Source: Pholiota molesta
Lineage: Eukaryota; Basidiomycota; Agaricomycetes; Agaricales; Strophariaceae
Assembly (NCBI GenBank): GCA_014925825.1
Contig: JACGCK010000010.1
Coordinates: 558,001 to 622,000, forward strand
Direction: 5' to 3'
DNA length: 64,000 bases
Shown here: positions 33,762-45,400 of the stretch, piece by piece
How positions within the stretch are numbered: position 1 is the stretch's first letter
How the letters are laid out: every line of letters begins with the position of its first letter
The notes under the pieces: model-generated
Seen by the model: the letters and a program-made list of their open reading frames with translations, nothing else
Databases searched by the model: none
Told to the model about the DNA's origin: nothing
Translations under genes and position numbers: made by a program

Positions 33762-35622
33762 ATGGCTCACAATTTATTTCTGAAAAAAAAAATCATTCAT
33801 TTCTAGTCGCCATCCCACAAAGCATACTGGTACAATCTCTCGACATACAAGTTCTGGTAGACACAGTAGCTCTTCCACAATACCTGCAGGCCCTGCTCCA
33901 CCACCTGTTGAGGATGCTACCACTTGGTCTGAGCAGGAACATTCCCTATCTGAGCTCACTGGCAGCCCCTATAGCTTCACTCTCCAATACCCTTGCAAAA
34001 TGGTCAAATAACAAAATTACTACCACTGGTGATCCGGACACATGAAGGATGATACAGCAGCTAGCCCGTGTACCTGGATTGGCTGTTGCTTCAAACAGCT
34101 TTGGCCCTGTGATTACAGAGACTACTAAAAATCTCAAGCGGTTGCTGGATACTAGTTCTGCTCATCCAGCTCCTTGCCGGTCTAGCAGTACATCCAAAGC
34201 CAAGAAGTCCAAGGGAAAGGGAAAAGAAAAAGCTGACTCGAAATAGGTAATTTCTTGTTCTTTTATTGATTTAATCAATACTTATTCCTTGTCTTTTACT
34301 ACTAGTCTATGATGTTCAGAGTTTCTGGACTCACCTTCATCCCTGATGGTCTTGTGAAGGTAATTCTTTTCTTTTCTTTTGCTGCTCTTCTGTTTACTTA
34401 CTAATCTCTATTATAGGCTCCTTTGCTCCAAAAGGCTGAAGAAGAGGATATGTCTGATGATGAAGAGTCTTATGAGCTCGTTGACTCTCTCCCCCGGACC
34501 AAGGCATTGACCCCACATGATATGGCTGTCCTTGAAGGCCAACATGTTTCTGTCACCAATCTCAATGACAGATTCGAGTTTGATACAGCATGGTCTTATG
34601 ACGAGGCAGCACTTGCTTTGGCTCAGCATCTTTCTATTCTTTTTCAATACTTGGATACATTGCAACCAGAAGCCTATTCCAATGATGAAGAGGGAGAAAA
34701 TTCCGAGTACGAATTCAAGTCTCCATTTGTTCTCCTTATCAAGTCTGAAAATGATATGGCCATGTTTCCAATGCACCATATCCAACTGGCAAGCACCTAT
34801 TCACAATTGCCATCAATAAGAAAATTGGCCCCAAAGCCCACATCTTTTTCAGTATACAATATTATTTATTCAAACATCTTATTGATGGCTTATCAATACT
34901 TATACTTAGCAACAAGGAAGAAGATTCCAAGAGCCATCCTTCGGTCTTGGTGTAAGAATAAGTTCATCATGGAAGCTCCCCCACCTCCTCCAAAGCAAGA
35001 CATCGATTCCGATGCCAACAAACCAGGCCCTAGTGGCAGTAACTCAGTCGTTAGAAACATTTCAATAGGAAAGAAGCGGAGATGATCAACCATGTCATTA
35101 GGTGGTGAAGAAGATTCTGATTCTCCTGCGGTTGAATCCATCAAACAAATTCCTCAAAGAAAGAGAATTAAGACTAGATGTAAGTGACTATTCTTTAACT
35201 TTGATACAGCTAAAATACTAATATGACATCTAGTAATGACTGGCTCTATTGCACTGGTACCAGCATTGAACTTGCTCGCAGGACATGGAAGTGATTCTGG
35301 TATTTAAATCTGTTTTATTTCTTTCTGGGCATTGAATTCTCACTCATTCTATTTACAATTTTCCCCAGGTGATCCAATTATTGTTGACTCCAATGAAAGC
35401 GATGAAAACAATGTCAGTGACTGGGCTGTGGACTATAGTGTTCAGTCGCTTTCACCACCTCCTTCTACTCAAGTTCCAGTGACTTCCAACAATGCTTCTA
35501 CTCAATCTCCCTCTCCATTTACCAATGATATAAACACAATCAATGGTTTGTTCTCTTTTGGTCTTGATTTAGATTTAGTAGAGAACCCATGGTCCAAGTC
35601 TCGAACCTATGAGCTTGACTAG
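33762..35622 (+). pseudogene. Unknown gene D of the 10.1-kb element
   Basis: Plus-strand exons of an acidic, low-complexity protein. Around 33806-34010 a Ser/Pro-rich frame (SSSTIPAGPAPPPVEDATTW) is followed by NLKRLLDTSSAHPAP and a Lys-rich stretch (SKAKKSKGKGKEKAD). A well-conserved block at 34415-34860 follows (MSDDEESYELVDSLPRTKAL, FEFDTAWSYDEAALALAQHL, then MAMFPMHHIQLAS). The last exons, 34950-35180 and 35370-35622, are rich in Ser, Pro, Asp and basic clusters (GKKRR, QRKRIKTR) that could be nuclear localisation signals. A TGA at 35083 interrupts the last basic segment where CGA would fit. The start is uncertain. No known domain recognised. Confidence 0.45.
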
Positions 35623-36059
35623 GGTTACTGTTTCACTTTGACCACCCTCCTTTTCATCACTTCAATCATTAGACTGTCTTTTCCATTGTTCATGCTCATA
35701 ATGCCACTCATTTATTTACAATGTCCATATTTTACCCATGATCTTGCATTCTCCTCTACTCTTTTGATGCTTATTTATGATGTCCATAGTCTCTAGCAAC
35801 TCTGCAGTCTGACTTTATGCTTTCACAATGCTTTCTCAAGAATACTATACAATTCTATAATTTTACTACCTCTAATTTAATTAGTCGGACTTGTTATATA
35901 CTTGGTTAGGCACTTTTTAGCTAGTATAGTCCCATATCCTTTATCTTAATAATATTCATATTGTGTAAAACCTTGGTGTGAAAGTCCATAGCAATGTGTA
36001 TCCCAACAAGATTCAATAAGTACTTCAAGCTTCAAGTCCTGGATTGCAAATTGTGACTT
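35623..36059. other. No gene seen between gene D and the right inverted repeat
   Basis: AT-rich sequence without open frames of note; probably the 3' flank of gene D and internal non-coding part of the 10.1-kb element. Confidence 0.4.
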
Positions 36060-36858
36060 GTTTGCATTGTTTGTGCATTTTTGGCAACAGCTTCAAGTAC
36101 CCTTTTGGGTGGCAGACATGGACTGATGTCCTCATAACCTTGCAACACCTCACCAGAAATGTTAGTAAACCACATAGTTAGATTCCTGTAATCTATAAGT
36201 ATATAACACATACCTTAGCCATACATGCCTCTGATTCCTACCCTAGGACGACTTAAGTGCAGGCTGGGTAAAAGCACAGCCACATGGTTGCTCAAACATA
36301 CATTTGCCCTCATAACCTTGCAACACCCCACCAGAAATGTTAGTGAGCCACATGGTTAGATTCCTGTAGTTTGTAGCTTTCTAACAGTATATAACACATA
36401 CCTTAGCCATACATGCCTCTGATTTTATTCAAGGAGGACTGCCAGCTATGGTCTAATGGCTTGCTGATGGCCGTGTCGGACTCTTGGCAACCCGGCCCGG
36501 TTGGTGGCTGTTCGCGCACGCACAGTGCCACAGTCTGCTCACATGCACACAAAGTCTGTTCACACATGGAGAAAGTCTGTTCGTGTGCACAAATCAACAT
36601 GTTTTCAAATAAATATATCAATACATTCACAATATATTTCCCATTTATATTCATGTGGTATATATATATTTTTTTCCAACTCCTGCTCGTGCATGCGCAG
36701 TCACTTTTCTGTTTGCATGCGCAAAACCCATAAGTTACTCTTTATTTAGCTAAGATATTACCATGCAAACTGTAGATGTAGATGTAAAAAATGGTATATG
36801 TTATATATTTTTGTCCTATATATATGTATTTGAATAAATCAGCACTTGGCTGAGCATA
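36060..36858 (-). repeat. Right long terminal inverted repeat of the 10.1-kb element
   Basis: Inverted partner of 26743-27530, including both copies of the internal ~110-bp duplication. Differences are few and mostly transitions. Confidence 0.88.
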
Positions 36859-37374
36859 GTTAGAGAGATAACTTTAATATCTAACTGTACCCCAGTTTGC
36901 AAAAGGGCAATGTTTATATCCAACAAAGCATAGGCAAAAGTGTCTTTGAAGTAGTCAAAAAGACTAGAAGACATAGATATTACTATAGCTCAATCAAATG
37001 TTTTTCGAATATTGAGGTCTAAATTGCATCTTGTAGATTCATATGTCTTCTATCCATGTGCTAGTTTGCAAAAGGTACGTGTGCTTAATGTTTGTACTGC
37101 AGGTAAAAGCATTTTTAAGTGCTCAAAGTAATTAGTTAAACAATAATATTAATAACTTCGCCAATTCTCAAGCTAAAAATACAATTTACACATCATTCAA
37201 GAGGGCTTTTAACATTTTATAAGCCTACAGCATTTTAAAGCTAAAGACTAGTTGAGACTGGTCCAAACCAGTCTTTGATCAGTCCATTTATTTTTCAAAT
37301 GCTGTTGGACTGTGGACCAGACTGCAGTCTCAGTCTTTTCTGGTCCATCAATATTCCGGTCTTTTCCGTTCAGG

Positions 37375-37637
37375 TGTGAAAGGTGGCGAGTTCGGGACGG
37401 TACGAGACACCTGCTGGGTGAGTTTTGCCGTCTCAGTGCATCAGACAGAGCGGCAATGAATGCCTGGAGTCCGAAGTGAGTAACTGAGGTGTATTAAGGA
37501 GGAACAGGACTAGCTACTTGCCTGGAGTCCGAAGTGAGTAACTAAGGACTCCAGACGTCGTTCTACAGCTACATACATGTGTGTCATGTGATAACATGTG
37601 ACCACATCAGCTGAGACTGAACTAGGCAACTCTAACA
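37375..37637 (-). repeat. 3' LTR of the deleted copia
   Basis: Starts on minus with TGTTAGAGTTGCC and ends ACCTTTCACA. The adjoining purine tract CATGGGGGGA (minus) lies just outside at 37638-37647. Confidence 0.9.
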
Positions 37638-37694
37638 TCCCCCCATGATCTGAACAGTCTCAGAAAGAAAGAGAAAGAAAGAAAGAAAGATACT

Positions 37695-38445
37695 CTAAGG
37701 ATAAATGCCCATCTGCTCCCTGCAGAATTGGACTTTGGTAGCTGGTAGAGCCTTGGTGAGAATGTCTGCAACTTGCTCAGCAGTAGGGATATAGGAAGGA
37801 AGGATGATCTTGTCATTAACAGCATCTCGAAGCCAGTAGAAGCGCAGATCGAGGTGCTTCATGCGTCCATGGTGCTCAGGATTCTTGGAGACACTGATAG
37901 CAGACTGGTTGTCAATGTGGAGAGTGGAAGGGTGGTGAATGGTGTAGCCAAATTCGCGCAGAATGTTGCGCATCCAAGCGATTTCCTTGCCTGCTTCAAC
38001 AGCTGCAATGAACTCTGCTTCAGTAGTGGAGAGAGCGACGATTCCCTGCAGTTTGCTGCTCCAGCCAATTGCACCACCAGCCATCAGAGTCACATAACCA
38101 CCTGTAGAGCGTCCGGTGTCTTTGCAATCGCCATGAGATGCGTCGCAGTAGGTGGTGAACATGTCCGGACCCAGCTCGCCTGAGTAGTGCAGCTTGTGCT
38201 CCAGCGTTCCCTTGAGATAGCGCAATAGGTGTTTGACTGCTGCCCAGTGTTTCGGACCTGGATTGCTGTTGAAACGCGCTAGGTAGGCGACGACTTGAGC
38301 GATGTCGCTGCGGGTCATAGAGGCGAGATACTGGAGGGAACCGATGCAGCTGAGGTAGGGAACAGTGCGCATGAATTCGATGTCATCTGGAGTGGATGCA
38401 CCCATTTCCTTCGTTAGAACGCAGCCAGGAATCATGGGAGTCGAA
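37695..38445 (-). pseudogene. Copia pol C-terminal fragment (RNase H)
   Basis: About 250 residues: PYLSCIGSLQYLASMTRSDI, KHWAAVKHLLRYLKGTLEH, the RNase H part TTYCDASHGDCKDTGRSTGG, then STTEAEFIAAVEAGKEI, IDNQSAISVSKNPEHHGRMK and ADILTKALP, stop at 37695-37697. These are the conserved Asp/Glu/Asp blocks of copia RNase H. The frame continues upstream only through LTR remnant and MITE sequence, so the start of the open frame is artefactual. Confidence 0.88.
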
Positions 38446-38596
38446 AGAAGGCATTCTACAGCTACATACATGTGTGTCATGTGATCACATGTGACTACAT
38501 CAGCTGAGACTGAACTAGGCAACTCTAACATCAGGTCCAGTCCAGTCTCAATTTTTTTTTGGTCGTGAAACCGGACTTCCAAGCACTAGTTAGTGG

Positions 38597-40860
38597 CAGC
38601 TCATTTTATTCCACCCATTCCTACCAGCATGCCAAATTTCAGCACACTGCTTCTGGAAGTAAGTGCCCACTGTCCTTAGGTTATGGCAAGCTTCTAGGTG
38701 GGTCCCAAGAATATCCAATTACCAGGTACCCTGGTCTCCGGAGCAACAGAAACTCTTTGAGGACTCTATCACATGATTGACTGCATCAGCTGGACTGGCC
38801 TTCAACTGGGTCAGCAATCCAGAGTTTTTGAGCTTTTGCTAGAACTTTATCCCCTCTGCCAAGGTCCCTTCCAGGAAGGTTTTGTTGAATTGCATTCTCC
38901 CAACAATGCCGCATGATATCTGGATTGGAATTTGTGAACAGGTCAGAGGACAATTAGTAATGGTTCAGTGTGACGGTTGGACAGGCACCAATTCTGTTCA
39001 TCTGATTGCTTATATGATTACAACTCAAGATAAAGTATGCACAATTTTTTTCATCAGTACAGAAGTCAATATATTCTATCTAGGTCTATACTGTCACTGT
39101 CAAGGACACTACTACTGAGCAAAAAATGGTGGAACACCTTGCCTAAATGCTTGGAGTTATCAACCTTCTCCAGAACAAATAGAGTGTCACAGTCATCACT
39201 TTCACCACAGATGCATCTGGAGAGTCCTGCAAAGCTTATCGCCTTCTCCAAGAACAGCAGCCATCACTTGTTATGCCTGATTGCTATGCTCATTAGGTTA
39301 GAATATTATGTTTCCATATTCATTTAAATTTCTACATCTAAATTATACTAAATAGGTGAATTTAATCATTGGAGATTATTTTAAGATGAAGGTTCCTTCA
39401 GTATGCAGCAGATGCAAACAAACAAATTACCTGGCTCTGCAGCAAGACCCAGATTCTTGGCCTTATCAAGAATGCACTCACTAGCTGTGGAAAACATGCA
39501 CCTTCAGTTATTCATCCAGTTCTGACAAGATGGACTGCATATTACCTTGCCTATAGATGACTTTTGGAACCTTGCCCTACTCTTGAATTTATCATTGTTG
39601 ATGATGCCAACAAAGAAGTGCCTCACCGTCAAGTCATTCCAGCAACTGGAGATTGTGCAGCACAAGAGAAGGTGGCAAGGATGGTGGATACAATCAAGTC
39701 TGCTTTATTTTGAAGCTCAATAGTTAGGTTGAATTAAGCATCACCTTGCACCACTTGCAATTGCTGCAAATATTACACAATCATCCCATTGCTGACTCAA
39801 TGAGGTCCTCCTGACCTTCGCCAATCTGGCTATGGAGTACAGCAAGCTTACAGATACTGTTGATGAAGATGTAAAGGAAACACTTCTTGGAAGCATTAAA
39901 CAACATTGGGAGAAATGTGATCAAGATGTCTTTATTGTGGCAGTAATCCTCAATCCATATATCAAGGTATTTTTCTTTACTTCTTCCTATCCCATTTATA
40001 GTATTGAGATAATTTGTTTGCAGCTTTCTCCATTCAAGCAAAATCCATGCATAATCAGCCAAGGCACAGTTCATCTCTTGCTCTCTTGTCTTTGGACTTG
40101 ATTCTACTTGGAACCTTGTCTGAATGAGATGTATGAAGATATACAGAATTATCTTCAAGTTCAATCTGATACATATAGTGAACTCAAGGAGGCCTGTGAC
40201 TGGCTTGGCTGCCTAGCTGCAAAGAGAATATGTTTCTTATTTTATCATTTATTCAACTAATTAAACTCTAACAACATTTAGATTGAAAGCCCAAATCCTA
40301 TCTAGGCATATTTAGATGTTTCAATCAGTGGAGAGTTGCCTGAAAACCCACTCATCCATCTGGCACTTTATGTCCTTTTAATCTGTCCAAACTCAGCATC
40401 ATGTGAGAGGCTCTTTAGCACATTTGGATTTATTCTGACTAAACTCTGCACTCGACTTGGCAACCAAAAGGTTGTTGATCTTGCTGAATGCAAAATGCAT
40501 ATACACAATGAAAATCTGCAGGCCGAGGTGAAGAAAAAACTATGACAGCACACCTTTTTGGAGTTCAGACAGAAAATGTAGCTCAATCTACTATTTCGAC
40601 TCTGGCTCCTATGGGAGTTCAATCTTACCCAATCCTGAACCACCTCTTTCTGAATCTGATACTTCCTCTAATCCCAATATGCCTCAAGCTTCACCTCGAA
40701 CCACCCAGTCTCTTTGAACTCTCACTTCCTGCCTTATTGATATGCTTGATGCTGTTGTAGATTTAGATGATCTTCCAGCACAAGGGCCGATCACTAGGAA
40801 GCAATCAATTCAAGACCTCTTTGACTTCAGTTCTAATCATTGGGTTAGTGATCATCATGT
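38597..40860 (+). pseudogene. Decayed hAT transposase of a second family
   Basis: A different hAT from the one at 5032. Pieces in order: LFEDSITRLTASAGLAFNWV (about 38752), VQCDGWTGTNSVHLIAYMIT (about 38962, catalytic-domain start), an intron, TFTTDASGESCKAYRLL and MPDCYAH near 39200-39295, DYFKMKVPSV, then MEYSKLTDTVDEDVKE and DQDVFIVAVILNPYIK at 39832-39966. An intron follows. The C-terminal dimerisation block is NPLIHLALYVLLICPNSASC, then ERLFSTFGFILTKLCTRLG (40340-40470). It ends near SIQDLFDFSSNHW. Stops TAA and TAG (about 39145, 39180, 39294) sit where CAA/CAG would be expected. No termini or target duplication identified. Confidence 0.75.
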
Positions 40861-41419
40861 GATCAAGTGTGACAGGTGTATGCAGATTTGGCAGAGAAAA
40901 GGGTGTTTTTTCAATGGGGCATCATCAAATTTTGCTCAAATCAAAATTGTCTTCACCAAAAGTAGAGTAAACTACATAGCTAAAAACTGGAGAAAACAGA
41001 TTTGTCATAATAATCATAACAAAGATGCTCCATTCAATTTGAGTCAAAATATGCCTAATTTAGAAAACATGTTGTGTCATGCTAATGAGGGCTGCCATGC
41101 CTCCTAAACAGAAGTTTAACCCAGGATCTAACCTCTCTAACTACATAACTCCCAAACCAAAAAAGTGAAAAAGTGCAAAGGAAAGGCCCCAAAATACAGA
41201 AAGTGCCAACAAGGAGAATGAAGGATATTACCCAAGTGTATGTCTATTTCACATGTTCAGAGAGCAAGAATTATACCTAAATGCTCTGTTAGTTACCACA
41301 AAACATTATAGAACCACATACAGATTATACAGCCACTATTGCAAAGGAACACCTAGAAATGCCCCTACCTGCTGTTTTAGCGGATATTCCATTTTCAGTA
41401 TTCCCAACACTTATTTTCA
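40861..41419. other. No certain gene; transposon-derived sequence
   Basis: A short frame continues to 41107 with KCDRCMQIWQRKG, of unknown origin. The rest is AT-rich without recognisable coding signal. Confidence 0.35.
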
Positions 41420-41803
41420 ATGCAACTGGTGATATGCTTGTCTTTAACAATGAAAGTGAGCCTAAATACCCTGAAGAAGGTGAGATTAAATGATATGCAA
41501 ATATTTTGCAGAAAATATATCCTGCTAGTCAAGACAAGCTCACCAGATGCAAAAGGACTATGGCAAAAGGCAGCAATCGAGACTTTGCATGTTCTCGGAC
41601 ATACCAAAGAAGGCTCAAAGAAACCGGGAGAGAAGTGGTCTCATGAGCTTCGGAAGTGGGTTTGCAAGTTTATTTTGGATTGTGAAGAGATTCCATCCTG
41701 TCACTGGCAAACTTCTGGGAGGTTGTTAATCAATGACCCTGATTTTGCACAGGAAATACATGCCCACCTGCAATCACTAAAGCCCAGTGGTAACCACTGG
41801 TAA
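41420..41803 (+). pseudogene. Fragment of an unknown transposon-linked protein
   Basis: A 127-codon frame with helical, Lys/Trp-rich text (KGLWQKAAIETLHVLGH, KWSHELRKWVCKFILD, LLINDPDFAQEIHAHLQSL). The last part resembles, from memory, N-terminal DNA-binding regions of DDE-superfamily proteins in mushrooms, but I cannot name it. It is truncated where CAGTGG-type sequence begins at 41787. Confidence 0.4.
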
Positions 41804-42041
41804 TTTAGACCACCAGTTACCACTGGTCAACCACTGGTTAACAGTGGTGGCATAACTGATCCATTAATTAATTTATAGATAGAATTGTATGGGGTAAATT
41901 CATGGCAGGGTAGATACAGCACATGCAGATACTAATTACTTTGAAAAATCAGCTAGCTTACTCAATAAACTCAAGCCTATCATCCAATTATCTGACTGGC
42001 CCTTCATTATAGCTTTGTGTAGCTCTGGGTCTTCACTTTTC
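41787..42041. repeat. CAGTGG-type iterons and flank before the copia element
   Basis: At 41787-41850 there are six or so ACCACTGG / CAGTGG units like those filling the elements at 45666-47432 and 50045-51780: probably one end of a related element. The remaining ~190 bp show nothing. Confidence 0.5.
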
Positions 42042-42285
42042 TGTTGGAGTTGCCTTTTCAGTCTCAGCTGATGTGATCACATGACACACATGTATATAGC
42101 TGTAGAATGAGTCCATAGTTACTCACTTCAGACTTCAGGCAAGTAGCTGGTCCTGTTCCTCCTCAATACACCTAAGTTACTCACTTCGGACTCCAGGCTC
42201 TCATAGCCGCTCTGTCTGATACACTGAGATGGCGAAACTCACCCAGCAGGTGTCTCGTACCGTCCCGAACTCGCCACCTTTCACA
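42042..42285 (+). repeat. 5' LTR of copia copy A
   Basis: Begins TGTTGGAGTTGCC and ends ACCTTTCACA; 244 bp against ~262 in copies B and the deleted copia, with a ~15-bp loss near the GTCTGGAGTCC segment. Confidence 0.85.
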
Positions 42286-42297
42286 GGTTATGGGCCC
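42286..42297 (+). promoter_or_regulatory. Copia primer-binding site (initiator tRNA-Met anticodon arm)
   Basis: GGTTATGGGCCC directly after the LTR. Its complement GGGCCCATAACC equals the anticodon stem-loop of eukaryotic initiator tRNA-Met (CAT anticodon inside), the half-tRNA priming site known from Drosophila copia. The inverted copy B has the same site at 48735-48746. Confidence 0.8.
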
Positions 42298-42490
42298 CAC
42301 GCACACAGCGCTTTAAACTCGTTTCCCAACAACAGTCTCAACTTTCCATTTCCACACTCTCGCTCATTTCGCTCGTACTCGACGCACCGTTGCTCCTACT
42401 GCCACATCATCGCGTCAGAACATTCATCGCACACCCCCACGCATCCTCTCTCACCGCCGCCACGTCATCTCGTTTCGTTCTTGCTCTATC

Positions 42491-45400
42491 ATGGCTTCTT
42501 CCTCTCTCCCCACCTTTGCCAAACTCAATGCCTCCAACTACCCAACTTGGTGTGGTGAAATGCAGGCTTGGCTACGCTCCCAGGGCGTTTGGCGCATCGT
42601 TTCCGGTCAATCCAAGGCCCCCACGGTCTCGTCGCCTCCCAAGGACGGAGAAGAGACTTCACTCGACGCCTGGTACCTCAAATCGGACAAGGCAGCTGGC
42701 TACATCTATCTGGCAGTGGATGAGAACCAGAAGATCCACTTTGCGACGATTTCAGATGATCCAGTGAAGATGTGGGCTGCCCTGGCTGCTGTACACCTCC
42801 AGAAACGTCCTGGTGCACGCTTCAATGCCTATGACGACCTCTTTTCGATCAGGAAGCAGGAAGAGGAGACTCTGCAGTCTCTTATGAACAGGGTGGACAC
42901 AGCTATCAACCGCATTCAGGACCTTCGGCCTAAGGACTTTACCCTCTCCAACCTAGATGATGAGCTGGCAAGCATGACACTCATTAGAGCGCTTCCAGAC
43001 GAGTTCAGTGCATTCGCATCGTCTCTGCTGCTGCTGGACAAGCTCGAGAAGTCTACAATCCATCAGGCCTTCATTACAGAGGAGTCCCAACGTCGCCATC
43101 GCGCCTCTGTCACTCCCAACGTCTCCTCTGCCCTTGCTGCATCGTCCTCGTCCTCTACAGCCTCCTCCACGCCCGAATGCACGTTCTGCGGCGTTAAATG
43201 GCACATCAAACAGAATTGCAAGAAGTACCTCAAGTTCAAGGAAGATGCACGCGAAGAGGTCCGTCTCAACCGCTCCAAACCCAAGGGGCACAAAGCGAGG
43301 CAAGCAGAGCAAACAACGCCGGAGTTCGCTGGAAATGCAAGTGCACTGTCAACTTTCGATCCTACCACTCTCCAGAGCGACTCTGACTTCCATTGGCTTG
43401 CAGACACAGGCACCACTAGTCATATGACGCCGCATCGCGCCTGGATGCGCAATTACACGCCCCACATCGTCCCAATCAAGCTAGCAGACCATACCATCAT
43501 CTACTCAGCTGGCATGGGGAGTGTAGTGATTCATCCGGTCATAAAGGGTCAGGAAGCGCGTCCTGTAGAGCTTACTCGTGTACTGCATGTTCCCCAACTC
43601 CGCAACAATTTATTGGCTTGTGTATACCTCACTAAACGCAAAGGGATCCGCTTGGAAGTCAATGACAGCACCATGTTCTTCAAACATGACAGAACGATGC
43701 TCTTTACGGCTACTGTCAACTCCCAGAACTGCGGTATCCTGGACGCTTCAACTGAGCCAGTTTCAGAGTATGCGAACGCGGCCTCAACTCTTCCAATGGA
43801 CATCATACTTTGGCATCGTCGTTGCGCGCACCACAGCCATGCTACAATCAGGAAATTGATACAGGGTGATCTCGTCACTGGTCTTGTCGTCTCGTCGAAA
43901 GATGAACCCGACCCGATTTGCGAGGCATGCTTGGCAGGCAAAATGACCTCTGCACCATTTCCCAGCTCAACTAGACAATCCCTTGCACCGCTTGAACTCA
44001 TCCACTCTGACCTTCATGGACCTCTTCCTGTCCCCAGTCCGGAAGGATATCGCTATTGGATCACATTCCTGGATGACCACACCAAGCTGCATGCTGTACA
44101 CTTCTTGAAACGGAAGAGCGACGCGTTTGACGCGTTTAAGACGTTCAAGGCCTATGCAGAGAACCAGGTCAATGCGAAAATCAAGGCTCTGCAGGATGAC
44201 AAGGGTGGAGAGTACATGTCCAACGCTTTCCTCAAATTCACTGATCAGTGCGGTATTACACGAACCAGGAATCGCCCCCAGCAGAACGGAGTTGCAGAGC
44301 GTGCTAATCGCACCATTTCTGACCATGCTACAGCCATGCTCAACGAATCCAACCTCCCTGCTTCGTTCTGGGCCTATGCGGTCGCTGCCTATGTCCATGT
44401 CTGGAATCGCCTCCCTACGTCGCCTCTGCCTGGTACAACGCCCTACACTGCTTGGTTCAGCAAGAAACCGGACATTAGCCATTTCCGAGTCTTTGGGTCC
44501 ACTGCCTATGTCTATATTCAGCGAGACAAGCGCAAATCGCTCCAATCACACATGGAGAAGTGCATCTTTGTTGGCTATCCATCTGGCTACAAGGGCTGGC
44601 AGTTCTACAATCCGGTCACTAGGAAGTTTATCATCTCAGAACGAGCTATCTTCGACGAAAGGAGCTTTCCAGGCCTCAAGTGCACATCTCCAGTTGATCT
44701 GACGCCTGTTGGCACTCCTGTGACCTTCCCAGATGTACCGGATTCCGGGGGGGATGACAACTTCATTCCTGAGCCCGAAATCGCGCCAATCGAACCAGAT
44801 GCATTACCACAGCCTCTCCCTGCACCCAACGACGTTCCAGCGGATATTCCGCCACCAGACGAGCCAGCTCCACCCAAACTCGAACAGCTTGCTCCTGACA
44901 TTCCACTACACGCTCCTGAACGTGTTTCACCACCTCCTGCACCCGCACCGGCTTCCACTCATGCTCGTCGCGCTCCGCATCCACCTAGAGGCACAGCTGA
45001 GCCAGCTCGATGCTCTACTCGCATTCCAAAGCCTCCTAGAGAATGGTGGAAGGTCACTCCGGCTCCTGCTGCTCCTGCAAACGAGAACGACACTGGCCCT
45101 GCTCTAGACAACGACATGGACGAAATTCAATTTGCTGGAGCTGCCTCGACGTTGGATCCACACAACTACAAGCAGGCACTTAAGAGCGACGACTCGGAAC
45201 ATTGGAAAGAAGCCACACTTGCAGAGTACAACACACTTATCCAAAATGGCACTTGGGAACTTGTGGACCTCCCACCAGGTGAAAAGGCCATTGGCTCTAG
45301 CTGGGTCTTTCACATAAAGACACATTCTGACGGCTCTATCGAACGCTACAAGGCTCGCATCGCCGCCCAAGGCTGCTTGCAACGTCCCGGACGCGACTAT

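Larger units (their letters stand above)
26743..36858. mobile_element. 10.1-kb DNA transposon with ~790-bp inverted repeats, integrase-like and BTB-like genes
   Basis: Ends TATGCTCAGCCAAGTGC / GGCTGAGCATA, flanked by a perfect 7-bp duplication GTTAGAG (26736-26742, 36859-36865) inside the MITE core. The inverted repeats 26743-27530 and about 36060-36858 stay alike for ~790 bp. Between them are four genes: an unknown plus-strand gene (27806-30150), a minus-strand BTB-like gene (30159-31383), a plus-strand integrase-type transposase (31549-33443) and an unknown plus-strand gene (about 33760-35622). The transposase type reminds me of the IS3EU group of eukaryotic transposons, which I cannot verify. 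Several stops, mostly TGA where CGA is expected, show the copy is dead. Confidence 0.85.
37375..38530 (-). mobile_element. Internally deleted Ty1/copia element
   Basis: On the minus strand: a 5' LTR remnant of 79 bp (38530-38452), then directly the last part of pol, then a full 263-bp 3' LTR (37637-37375). Exact 5-bp duplication TCAGG (37370-37374 and 38531-38535) in the right end of the MITE. Everything from LTR position ~80 to the RNase H region (over 4 kb) is missing. Confidence 0.9.
26362..38588. mobile_element. Second TAGTGCTT-family hAT MITE, split by two guests
   Basis: Left end TAGTACTTGAAAGTCTGGTC, right end in reverse TAGTGCTTGGAAGTCCGGTT. The 8-bp flanks ATCAGTGG (26354-26361) and GTTAGTGG (38589-38596) differ at two sites, both transitions. 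The MITE sequence is 26362-26742, 36866-37374 and 38536-38588; together with the target copies it is about 940 bp, close to the intact 900-bp copy at 22039. Many CpG sites of the intact copy are TpG or CpA here (for example GACTGGTC for GACCGGTC), so this copy looks older or more methylated. Confidence 0.9.

Noticed and set aside
42953..43416. Antisense frames of about 117-119 codons in copia, repeated in every copy
   Set aside because: Shadows of the gag frame; they reappear only because the copia copies are near-identical.
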